64,000 nucleotides of DNA from Pseudomonas sp. H3(2019). Its GTDB lineage: Bacteria > Pseudomonadota > Gammaproteobacteria > Pseudomonadales > Pseudomonadaceae. The stretch covers positions 1-64,000 of the forward strand of contig NZ_VMSG01000026.1 of the NCBI RefSeq assembly GCF_007713465.1. The letters run 5' to 3'. A program made the position numbers and the translations under genes. The notes under the pieces were generated by a model. The model saw only the letters and a list, made by a program, of their open reading frames with translations, was not told the origin of the DNA and made no database searches. Shown piece after piece: positions 9,250 to 16,481 of this stretch (the first letter of the stretch is position 1; each line of letters starts with the position of its first letter).

Positions 9250-9837
9250 TTACGGATTCAGGCGCTCCAGATGGTCTTGTGCAAAATCCTGAAGCTGCGG
9301 ATAGAACAACCGAAAGTCCTCGCTCAACGGCTCATACAGCCGCCGCAATTCCTCCATCGCCGCAGCCAGTTCTTCAGGCCGCGACAGGCGCCGTGAAATC
9401 CCCCGCAGCACCTGGTCCAGCACCGCAAACTCCCGATAAGAACCAAGCCAGTCATTCGCCTCCATGTGCGGGGCAATCTGCGCCAGTCGCCCCGGCAACT
9501 GCGGTTCGGCAGCCAGCACCCGGTACACATCCGAAGTGAACTGTTCCAGCGGCTGGTCCGCGTAAAGCCTCCAGTCCCGCGCCAGGCAATGGTCGAAAAA
9601 CACATCGAGCACGATGCCGGCATAACGCCGTCGCGTCAGCGTAAATCGCGACAACGCCAAGTCGACCAACGGATGGCGGTCGGTAAACACGTCGATGCTG
9701 CGATGCAGCTGAATGGCCGCTTCGATCTCCGGATTGAACTGCCCTTGCAGCCGACCCTTGACGAAATCGCCATACAAACTGCCGAGCATTTGACCGGGGC
9801 GCTGGCCACCGAGATGAAGATGTGCGAGATAGTTCAT
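9250..9837 (-). CDS. acpH: Acyl carrier protein phosphodiesterase AcpH
   Basis: 195 aa, the normal length. It has the family start 'MNYLAHLHLGG', then 'GSLYGDFVKGR', 'IQLHRSIDVFTDRHP' and 'GIVLDVFFDHCLARDW'; the His and Asp residues belong to the HD-like metal site. The enzyme removes the 4'-phosphopantetheine arm from holo-ACP. It is divergent from the arsR-like gene, and the 154 bases between them carry repeated ATATCG half-sites. Confidence 0.9.
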   Translation of the reverse strand: MNYLAHLHLGGQRPGQMLGSLYGDFVKGRLQGQFNPEIEAAIQLHRSIDVFTDRHPLVDLALSRFTLTRRRYAGIVLDVFFDHCLARDWRLYADQPLEQFTSDVYRVLAAEPQLPGRLAQIAPHMEANDWLGSYREFAVLDQVLRGISRRLSRPEELAAAMEELRRLYEPLSEDFRLFYPQLQDFAQDHLERLNP

Positions 9838-9864
9838 GCCGCGTAGCTTAGCACTGCGCCCTCA

Positions 9865-9964
9865 ATATCGTTATAACCCGATATACAGATTTAGGCTGTC
9901 ATCAGATCAAAATCATATTTGTATATCGCGAAATACCGATTTAAAGTTCGCCTCATCGCGATAT
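9865..9964. promoter_or_regulatory. Repeated ATATCG half-sites upstream of the ArsR-type gene
   Basis: ATATCG at 9865-9870 is mirrored by CGATAT at 9879-9884, and ATATCG at 9923-9928 by CGATAT at 9959-9964. Two near-identical ATAC[AC]GATTTA boxes also occur (9883-9893 and 9933-9943). Inverted AT-rich half-sites between a regulator and a divergent gene are what an ArsR-family operator looks like. Autoregulation is inferred, not shown. Confidence 0.5.
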
Positions 9965-9991
9965 AACGTTTTACCCAACCCGAGCACTGCC

Positions 9992-10297
9992 ATGTCCACC
10001 ATTGACCTCGACGAAATAATAAAAGCCCTGGCGCACCCGGTACGGCGAGAAATCCTGCATTGGCTCAAAGACCCGACCGTCGAATTCCCCGACCAATCCC
10101 ACAGCAACGAGCACGGCGTCTGTGCCGGGCAGATCGATCAACGTTGCGGTTTATCGCAGTCCACTGTTTCCGCCCATCTGGCGACCCTGCAACGCGCCGG
10201 CCTGATCAGCAGCCGCAAAGTCGGCCAGTGGCATTTTTTCAAACGCAACGAGGAAACCATTCAGGAATTCCTCCGCACCTTCAGCAAAGAGCTCTGA
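9992..10297 (+). CDS. ArsR-family winged-helix regulator
   Basis: 101 aa from the ATG at 9992. The longer upstream frame runs through the operator-like repeats and is rejected. 'EIIKALAHPVRREILHWL' is the ArsR opening, and 'CGLSQSTVSAHLATLQRAGLI' is the recognition helix-turn-helix, followed by a beta wing 'SRKVGQWHFFKRN'. The usual ArsR metal motif ELCVCDL is replaced by 'HGVCAGQIDQRCGLSQ', so it retains two Cys but is probably not an arsenic sensor. It likely controls the following MFS pump and xenB, as similar regulators do next to MFS genes. Confidence 0.85.
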   Translation: MSTIDLDEIIKALAHPVRREILHWLKDPTVEFPDQSHSNEHGVCAGQIDQRCGLSQSTVSAHLATLQRAGLISSRKVGQWHFFKRNEETIQEFLRTFSKEL

Positions 10298-10300
10298 CCC

Positions 10301-10571
10301 TTAGGGGGCGTTCTCAATTAGTTTCCACACCGCGCCGGGTCTGCTGTTGTGCAGGGCAAGGCGCGAGAAGCGTGGTTTGGTCGTTCCAAACAAGCTTCGA
10401 GCAACACAGCCCTGCACAACAGCAGGCCCGGCCCTTCGGGTTGAGCCTTAAAGCGGGCCATGCTGCGTTGCAGGCCTTGGAAAGGGAACAACCATTCCCA
10501 GCGGCCTGCGCCTTGCCTGGCCCGCTTTAAGGAACAACGCGGCGGGGAAACTAATTGAGAACGCCCCCTAA
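10301..10571. mobile_element. MITE-like element with 26-bp perfect terminal inverted repeats
   Basis: The ends TTAGGGGGCGTTCTCAATTA (10301 onward, 26 bp in all) and their exact reverse complement (10546-10571) bracket 271 bp with no coding capacity. Inside are two further long hairpins: 10337-10357 pairs with 10409-10429, and 10446-10459 with 10519-10532. The outer bases read TTA...TAA, which would fit a TA target duplication, as in IS630/mariner-type transposition. It begins 3 bases after the arsR-like stop codon and separates that gene from its likely target, the MFS gene. No transposase is present, so mobility would need help in trans. Confidence 0.78.
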
Positions 10572-10598
10572 CGTCAGTACGCCGATAAGGAATCAACA

Positions 10599-11765
10599 AT
10601 GCCCCTCTCGCTACTCATTCTGGCCCTCAGCGCCTTCGCCATCGGTACTACCGAGTTCGTCATCATGGGCTTGCTGCCCGATGTGGCGGCCGACCTTGGT
10701 GTGTCGATCCCTGGCGCCGGCTGGCTGGTGACCGGCTATGCCCTGGGTGTCGCCGTCGGTGCACCGTTCATGGCAATGGCCACCGCCAGACTGCCACGCA
10801 AGGCTGCACTGGTCGCGTTGATGGGCATTTTCATCGTCGGCAACCTGCTCTGCGCCCTGGCCAGTGACTACCAAGTGCTGATGTTCGCCCGAGTCGTCAC
10901 CGCCCTGTGCCATGGCGCGTTCTTTGGTATTGGCTCAGTGGTGGCCGCAGGTCTGGTGCCTGCCAACAAGCGGGCTTCGGCCGTCGCACTGATGTTCACC
11001 GGCCTCACCCTGGCCAACGTACTCGGCGTACCGCTGGGCACCGCGTTGGGTCAGGAAGCCGGCTGGCGTTCGACCTTCTGGGCAGTGACCGTGATCGGCG
11101 TGGTCGCGCTGATCGGTCTGATCCGCTTCCTGCCCGCCAAACGCGACGAAGAAAAACTCGATATGCGCGCCGAACTGGCGGCCCTCAAAGGCGCCGGGAT
11201 CTGGCTGTCGCTGAGCATGACCGTCCTGTTCTCCGCGTCCATGTTCGCCCTCTTCACTTACGTCGCACCATTGCTGGGCGACGTCACCGGGGTTTCGCCC
11301 AAAGGCGTGACCTGGACGCTGTTGCTGATCGGCCTCGGCCTGACCGTGGGCAATATCATCGGCGGCAAGCTGGCTGACAAGCGCCTGGCCGCAACGCTGA
11401 TTGGCGTGTTCATTTCGATGGCCGTGGTCTCGACCGCGCTGAGCTGGACCAGCGTCGCCGTGATTCCGACCGAAATTACGCTGTTCCTCTGGGCCACCGC
11501 CGCCTTCGCCGCTGTACCGGCGTTGCAAGTCAACGTGGTGACCTTCGGCAAAGCCGCGCCAAACCTGGTGTCGACCCTGAACATTGGCGCTTTCAACCTT
11601 GGCAACGCCTTGGGTGCCTGGGTCGGCGGTAGCGTCATCGCCCATGGTTTCGGCCTGGCCAGCGTGCCCCTCGCGGCCGCTGCGCTGGCGATCCTGGCGC
11701 TGCTGGTAACCCTGATTACTTTCCGTCAGAGCGGCAATGCCGAGCTGGCCCCTGCTACTAACTAA
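10599..11765 (+). CDS. MFS transporter, DHA1 (AraJ/YdhP-like) exporter
   Basis: 388 aa with 12 predicted membrane helices. It begins at helix 1 (LLILALSAFAIGTTEFVIMG), whose 'TEFVIMGLLP' is diagnostic for the AraJ/NepI/YdhP-type DHA1 exporters. Motif A-like 'MATARLPRKAAL' follows helix 2. Expected function is proton-coupled efflux of a small polar or drug-like molecule; the substrate is unknown. The ribosome site AAGGAAT sits just after the MITE. It is followed 22 bases later by xenB, suggesting one transcript for electrophile detoxification and efflux. Confidence 0.87.
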   Translation: MPLSLLILALSAFAIGTTEFVIMGLLPDVAADLGVSIPGAGWLVTGYALGVAVGAPFMAMATARLPRKAALVALMGIFIVGNLLCALASDYQVLMFARVVTALCHGAFFGIGSVVAAGLVPANKRASAVALMFTGLTLANVLGVPLGTALGQEAGWRSTFWAVTVIGVVALIGLIRFLPAKRDEEKLDMRAELAALKGAGIWLSLSMTVLFSASMFALFTYVAPLLGDVTGVSPKGVTWTLLLIGLGLTVGNIIGGKLADKRLAATLIGVFISMAVVSTALSWTSVAVIPTEITLFLWATAAFAAVPALQVNVVTFGKAAPNLVSTLNIGAFNLGNALGAWVGGSVIAHGFGLASVPLAAAALAILALLVTLITFRQSGNAELAPATN

Positions 11766-11787
11766 TCATTAACGAGGGTTGTATCTC

Positions 11788-12837
11788 ATGACGACTATTT
11801 TCGATCCGATCAAGCTGGGCGACCTGGAACTGGCGAACCGCATCATCATGGCGCCGCTGACCCGCTGCCGCGCCGACGAAGGCCGTGTGCCTAATGCACT
11901 GATGGCTGAGTACTACGTGCAGCGCGCCTCTGCCGGCCTGATCCTCAGCGAAGCCACTTCCGTCACGCCGATGGGCGTCGGCTACCCGGACACTCCAGGC
12001 ATCTGGTCCAACGACCAGGTGCGTGGCTGGAGCAATGTGACCAAAGCAGTCCACGGTGCTGGCGGCAAGATCGTCCTGCAACTGTGGCATGTCGGCCGGG
12101 TTTCCCACCCTTCCTACCTGAACGGCGAAGCGCCGGTTGCACCGAGCGCTATTGCAGCAAAAGGTCATGTCAGCCTGGTTCGCCCACTGGCCGACTACCC
12201 AACACCACGCGCACTGGAAACCGCTGAAATCGCTGACATCATCGACGCCTACCGCGTCGGTGCGGAAAACGCCAAGGCTGCCGGTTTCGACGGCGTGGAA
12301 ATCCACGGTGCCAACGGCTATCTGCTCGACCAATTCCTGCAAAGCAGCACCAACCAGCGCACCGACAACTACGGTGGCTCCCTGGAAAACCGTGCCCGCC
12401 TGTTGCTTGAAGTGACCGACGCAGCCATCGAAGTCTGGGGCGCGGGTCGAGTCGGTATGCACCTGGCACCACGCGCCGACTCTCACGACATGGGTGACGA
12501 CAACCTGTCCGAGACCTTCACCTACGTCGCTCGCGAACTGGGCAAGCGCGGCATCGCATTCATTTGCTCCCGCGAGAAAGAAGCCGGCGACAGCCTCGGC
12601 CCACAACTGAAAGAAGCCTTCGGCGGCCCGTACATCGCCAACGAACGCTTCACCAAGGACAGCGCCAACGCCTGGCTGGCCAGCGGCAAGGCCGACGCCG
12701 TGGCATTCGGTGTGCCGTTCATTGCCAATCCGGACCTGCCGGCACGCCTGAAAGCGGATGCACCGCTTAATGAAGCGCGTCCCGAGTTGTTTTATGCCAA
12801 GGGATCGGTCGGTTATATTGATTATCCGACGATGTAA
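11788..12837 (+). CDS. xenB: Xenobiotic reductase B, Old Yellow Enzyme family
   Basis: 349 aa from the ATG at 11788, with GAGGG upstream. It carries the OYE signatures 'NRIIMAPLTRCRA' (FMN site), 'LQLWHVGRVSHPSY' (Tyr/His region), 'GFDGVEIHGANGYLLDQFLQ' (His-x2-Asn substrate anchor) and 'QRTDNYGGSLENR'. The sequence is very close to what I know of pseudomonad XenB, an NADPH-dependent flavoenzyme that reduces activated alkenes, nitrate esters and nitroaromatics. It lies behind the MFS gene and ends at a clear terminator. Confidence 0.93.
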   Translation: MTTIFDPIKLGDLELANRIIMAPLTRCRADEGRVPNALMAEYYVQRASAGLILSEATSVTPMGVGYPDTPGIWSNDQVRGWSNVTKAVHGAGGKIVLQLWHVGRVSHPSYLNGEAPVAPSAIAAKGHVSLVRPLADYPTPRALETAEIADIIDAYRVGAENAKAAGFDGVEIHGANGYLLDQFLQSSTNQRTDNYGGSLENRARLLLEVTDAAIEVWGAGRVGMHLAPRADSHDMGDDNLSETFTYVARELGKRGIAFICSREKEAGDSLGPQLKEAFGGPYIANERFTKDSANAWLASGKADAVAFGVPFIANPDLPARLKADAPLNEARPELFYAKGSVGYIDYPTM

Positions 12838-12850
12838 ATTCGTCAAAACC

Positions 12851-12887
12851 AAAAAGCTCCGTTTCGAAAGATTCGGGGCTTTTTTTA
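12851..12887 (+). terminator. Rho-independent terminator after xenB
   Basis: AAAAAGCTCCG at 12851-12861 pairs with CGGGGCTTTTTTT at 12874-12887, ending in seven T. It closes the MFS-xenB unit. Confidence 0.85.
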
Positions 12888-13152
12888 TTTGAACGCTCTT
12901 ATGTAGTTCTATCTATGCCGGCCACCTCAAAGCAATAATATTTAGAAAGTAACATTCACTACCCAACCGTCACGCCAACATCGATACTCAACCTGCCGCA
13001 CTACAAACAAACCCAAACCAAACATTTCGTCAATTACAGCAGTGAAACCGGTGATAGGCCGCCGTTCAACTTCGAGATCCTGATCACTCTGGATTGATTG
13101 ATCACCCTTACTCTCTTCAGCAATACAAATCTTTATTACAGGAATAAACATC
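12888..13152. other. AT-rich intergenic stretch before two accessory genes
   Basis: No gene is seen. Base composition drops from the GC-rich xenB to AT-rich DNA, which continues through the next two genes. A ribosome site AGGAAT at about 13140-13145 serves the gene at 13153. This drop suggests the left edge of a small acquired segment. Confidence 0.5.
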
Positions 13153-13677
13153 ATGGACGAAACCGAATACGCCAATACCGCGAGCGACTTCCCGAATATC
13201 ATTAAAGAAGCCAAGGAAGAAGAAACAGGTGTCTGGGATAACGTTAAACGCGTCACCTCTCACAGCCACGTCATGATTTACTTCTACAACGGCACTGCAG
13301 AAACATTCAATCTCACTGCTTCCAGCTGGGACACCGGCGCAGATCCGATAGAACGATATGCCATCGCCCCTTGGGATTATCTATCGTTCGTATTGAGGGA
13401 GGAAACACCCATATTTGCCAAAGGCCGAACGTCGACGCAAGCGAAACATAGCTTTACCTACAAAAGCGAAAACCATACTTTTGAGTTTTCAACACTTCTC
13501 AAAGTAAGAAAGGACTACTCTGCCTTTTCCTTTTCACCGGAAACCTTTCCGGTCAGAGAAAATAAAATCAGATCTATCGGCACGTCCCCTCTGCGTTGTT
13601 CCTCCAGAATAATTCGAATTGTCGACAGCAAGCCTTATCACTACGGCGTTGTAATCAGTCTGGGAGGAGAGTACTGA
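13153..13677 (+). CDS. Accessory protein of unknown function, probably all-beta (paralogue 1)
   Basis: 174 aa, no signal peptide or membrane segment. The sequence alternates hydrophobic strands ('SHVMIYFYNG', 'PWDYLSFVL', 'FEFSTLLKV', 'RIIRIVDSKPYHYGVVISLGG'), suggesting a beta-sandwich. Codon usage is AT-rich compared with neighbours, with AGA, ATA and TTA codons. The strand-N-G/S pattern near residue 40 and the C-terminal Pro-Tyr-x-Tyr-x4-Ile-x-Gly are shared with the next gene, so the two look like distant tandem paralogues. A small cytosolic or non-classically released beta-sandwich protein, in the style of aegerolysin or fruit-body lectins, is one possibility; I do not recognise the family. 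Confidence 0.7.
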   Translation: MDETEYANTASDFPNIIKEAKEEETGVWDNVKRVTSHSHVMIYFYNGTAETFNLTASSWDTGADPIERYAIAPWDYLSFVLREETPIFAKGRTSTQAKHSFTYKSENHTFEFSTLLKVRKDYSAFSFSPETFPVRENKIRSIGTSPLRCSSRIIRIVDSKPYHYGVVISLGGEY

Positions 13678-13773
13678 TTTCTGACCAACGAAAGCACGGT
13701 TCGTACTCTGCTATCGACTCAATTGACTACACAACCGTGTCATCGATTTCACCTCCCAAGGAAGTGCAAAGCC

Positions 13774-14214
13774 ATGGATGCCTCAGGCAAAAATACGCTC
13801 ACAGCCACGCTGATCATCATCAATTTGTCGTCCTCCACTTTCTGGCGGGACGACCTCTCGGCAGAGCCAACGCACCCCGGCTTTCCCACCAAGCTGCTGG
13901 CCAACAGTCAAACGATACTGACGTTCCAGGGCAGCCCGCATCTGCCGCAGAACATCAACATCGACTATGACATAAAAAAAACAGTGTTCAGCGCACAAGC
14001 CATCTATACCAATTACAAACAGGCGTTCCGGCTGCATACCGCTTTTTTATATTGCTGGCGCAGAAGGCTCGGCTATCGAGCCCCGGAAACCGAGTTTTTT
14101 TGGGAGCACGAAGCATGCTCTATCGGGCAAGTGAAAATTGAAAGTCACTCGGCGCTGACAAAAAAAAGCACTGCTTATCCCTACCCCTATTGCATGACAG
14201 CTTACATAGGGTAA
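13774..14214 (+). CDS. Accessory protein of unknown function (paralogue 2)
   Basis: 146 aa from the ATG at 13774, with AAGGAAG at 13758-13764; the in-frame sequence upstream lacks a ribosome site. Strand-rich with 'ATLIIINLSSSTFW', 'SQTILTFQGS' and 'PYPYCMTAYIG' at the end. It parallels the preceding protein in strand order and in the last ten residues. It has four Cys, unlike its partner's one. AT-rich codon usage again suggests recent arrival. The two genes are 96 bases apart and could be a two-component unit. Function unknown. Confidence 0.65.
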   Translation: MDASGKNTLTATLIIINLSSSTFWRDDLSAEPTHPGFPTKLLANSQTILTFQGSPHLPQNINIDYDIKKTVFSAQAIYTNYKQAFRLHTAFLYCWRRRLGYRAPETEFFWEHEACSIGQVKIESHSALTKKSTAYPYPYCMTAYIG

Positions 14215-14420
14215 TGAGAGCAGACTGCCCGCTTGGCGTTTCCTGCTGGCGAACGCCAAGGGCATTGACAGTGCGTTGCTCCGCTTGATTGGCATGCTTG
14301 ATACAAAACTCCTACAAAATACGTAGGTCACTACCTATCAACCCACACCATCAACCTATATAAAGGCTGGCCTTGCCACGAAGAGTGTTGACACAATCTG
14401 TGACGATTACACATTTTGTT

Positions 14421-15053
14421 TCATTTGCGCAGGCTGGGGCTCAAGCGCAGCATGTCCAACCCTGTATCGACCCAACGCTCGGCTTCGGTGTGCAGTTGAA
14501 AGCTGTCGGGAGCCAACAGCCACTGATACAGGATGCCATCAATGTAAGCATGCAGGCTGATGGCCGCGCGGGCCGTGTCGAGGTTTTCCGGCATCTGCCC
14601 CCGATTTACTGCATTACTCAGGGCCAGCGCGATTCGCACATTGCAATCGAGACTGACCGTTTGGCGCTGCTGGCGCAGGTCGCACATTTCATCGGTGAAT
14701 TCGCACTTGTGAAACAGAATCTCATTGATGCGTCGGGTTTTCGGGTCCAGGGCAACTTGATGAAACAAATGAATCAGCAATTTGCGCATGCAGCCCAGCG
14801 GATCCTCTTCCTCTTCACTTTCGCTCGCCTTGGCCATCTCATCCAGCGGCTCATGCAGCGTATCCAGCATGGCCTGCAACAGATCGGCCTTGTTGCTGAA
14901 ATGCCAGTAGATGGCCCCACGAGTCACGCCAGCCAGGGTAGCGATATCCGCCAGCGTCGTGCGCGCCACGCCCCGCTCGTAAAAGGCTTTTTCCGCGGCT
15001 TCGAGTATCTGGCTGCGGGTTTCTTGAGCTTCCTCTTTGGTGCGACGGACCAT
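14421..15053 (-). CDS. emhR: TetR-family repressor of the RND pump, EmhR/TtgR type
   Basis: 210 aa, exactly the length of TtgR. The N-terminal helix-turn-helix 'TTLADIATLAGVTRGAIYWHFSNKADLL' is present, in shorter pieces TTLADIATLAGVTRG and AIYWHFSNKADLL. The ligand domain retains family features such as 'EEEDPLGCMRKLL', 'RRINEILFHKCEFTDEMC' and the ending 'WVDTGLDMLRLSPSLRK'. It represses the divergent emhABC operon and is released by bound antibiotics, phenolics or flavonoids in TtgR. A matching operator lies at 15200-15232. Confidence 0.93.
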   Translation of the reverse strand: MVRRTKEEAQETRSQILEAAEKAFYERGVARTTLADIATLAGVTRGAIYWHFSNKADLLQAMLDTLHEPLDEMAKASESEEEEDPLGCMRKLLIHLFHQVALDPKTRRINEILFHKCEFTDEMCDLRQQRQTVSLDCNVRIALALSNAVNRGQMPENLDTARAAISLHAYIDGILYQWLLAPDSFQLHTEAERWVDTGLDMLRLSPSLRK

Positions 15054-15199
15054 GGCAATAAAACCTCAATCAGGAATGCTTCAGCGATGTCTGTGCACCC
15101 TCTGAACAAATGTGGGGCGAGCTCTGTAGGAGGCTCGTCCCCGGCCTACAATTCATACCTCGCGTTGACTTTTGTAACCGGATAGTTACTCCGCGAAGC

Positions 15200-15232
15200 T
15201 ATTTACAAACAACCATGAACGTAAGTATATTC
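15200..15232. promoter_or_regulatory. EmhR/TtgR-type operator overlapping the emhA promoter
   Basis: The run TATTTACAAACAACCATGAA at 15200-15219, continuing CGTAAGTATATTC to 15232, matches from memory the P. putida TtgR operator almost base for base. It has partial dyad symmetry (TTTACAAAC against GTAAGTA). It lies 89 bases before emhA and 148 before emhR, so one site could control both directions. Confidence 0.8.
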
Positions 15233-15320
15233 ATTAGCAAGCTACTTATCCACTCAGCACAGTTTTTTTACTTTTCCACTTTTCTTGTGCGCAATTTGCG
15301 CGCCTGACCCGAGGATCTTC

Positions 15321-16478
15321 ATGCAATTCAAGCCAGCTGTTACCGCTCTGGTTACTGCCGTCGCCCTGGCATCGCTGCTCAGCGGATGTAAAAAGGAAGA
15401 GGCGGCCCCTGCCGCTCCACCCCCTCAGGTCGGCGTCGTAACCCTTCAACCTCAAGCCTTTACCCTGACATCCGAGCTGCCGGGCCGCACAACGGCCTAC
15501 CGCATCGCGGAAGTTCGCCCACAGGTCAATGGCATCATTCTCAAGCGCCTGTTCAAGGAAGGCGGTGAAGTGAAGGAAGGCCAGCAGCTTTACCAGATCG
15601 ATCCTTCGGTCTATCAGGCCACCCTGAACAGCGCACAAGCCAACCTGCAATCGACCAAGTCGATTTCCGATCGCTACAAGCAATTGGTCAATGAGCAAGC
15701 CGTAAGCCGTCAGGAATACGACACCGCGGTGGCCAACCGCCTGCAATCGGAAGCCGCCCTGAAAAGCGCAGAGATCAATGTGCGCTACACCAAGGTTTAC
15801 GCACCGATTTCCGGTCGCATCGGCCGCTCTTCGGTCACCGAAGGCGCGCTGGTCAACAATGGCCAGGCCGACGCCATGGCCGTGATTCAGCAACTGGACC
15901 CGATCTACGTCGACGTTACCCAGTCTTCGGTCGAACTGCTGGAGCTGCGCCGCGAACTGGAAAGCGGTCGTCTGCAAAAGGCCGGCGAGAATGCTGCCAT
16001 GGTCAAGCTGACCCTCGAAGACGGCAGCCAGTACAAGCAACAGGGCAAGCTCGAGTTCTCCGAAGTGTCGGTTGACCAGACCACCGGTTCCGTGACCTTG
16101 CGCGCAGTGTTCCCGAACCCTGATCACACCTTGTTGCCGGGCATGTTCGTTCACGCCCAGCTGCAAGCCGGGGTGAACGCCGCAGCGATTCTCGCGCCGC
16201 AACAGGGCGTGACTCGCGACCTCAAAGGGACGCCGACCGCTCTGGTGGTCGGTGCAGACAACAAGGTCGAGCTGCGTCAGCTCAAGGCCAGCCGCACGGT
16301 CGGCAGCCAATGGCTGATTGAAGATGGCCTCAAGGCCGGCGATCGGCTGATCACCGAAGGTCTGCAATTCGTCAGACCTGGCGTCGAAGTCAAGGCCACT
16401 GAAGCGACTAACGTTGGCGCAAAGAACCCAGCCCCCGCACAGGCAGCTAACACTGCCGCTGGCGGTAAAGGGGAGTAA
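15321..16478 (+). CDS. emhA: RND efflux periplasmic adaptor lipoprotein EmhA (MexA/TtgA)
   Basis: 385 aa from the ATG at 15321 (GAGG at 15311). The lipobox 'LLSGC' gives lipidation of the Cys at residue 24. After it come the barrel-sandwich (lipoyl) halves, 'RPQVNGIILKRLFKEGGEVKEG' and 'YAPISGRIGRSSVTEGALV' in part, flanking a coiled-coil hairpin of about residues 100-140 ('SISDRYKQLVNEQAVSRQEY'). The adaptor links EmhB to EmhC. First gene of emhABC, 3 bases upstream of emhB. Confidence 0.94.
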   Translation: MQFKPAVTALVTAVALASLLSGCKKEEAAPAAPPPQVGVVTLQPQAFTLTSELPGRTTAYRIAEVRPQVNGIILKRLFKEGGEVKEGQQLYQIDPSVYQATLNSAQANLQSTKSISDRYKQLVNEQAVSRQEYDTAVANRLQSEAALKSAEINVRYTKVYAPISGRIGRSSVTEGALVNNGQADAMAVIQQLDPIYVDVTQSSVELLELRRELESGRLQKAGENAAMVKLTLEDGSQYKQQGKLEFSEVSVDQTTGSVTLRAVFPNPDHTLLPGMFVHAQLQAGVNAAAILAPQQGVTRDLKGTPTALVVGADNKVELRQLKASRTVGSQWLIEDGLKAGDRLITEGLQFVRPGVEVKATEATNVGAKNPAPAQAANTAAGGKGE

Positions 16479-16481
16479 ACC

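Noticed and set aside
10318..10599. Reading frames across the MITE-like element
   Set aside because: They are palindrome-derived; no start signal or domain, and the DNA is explained by inverted repeats.
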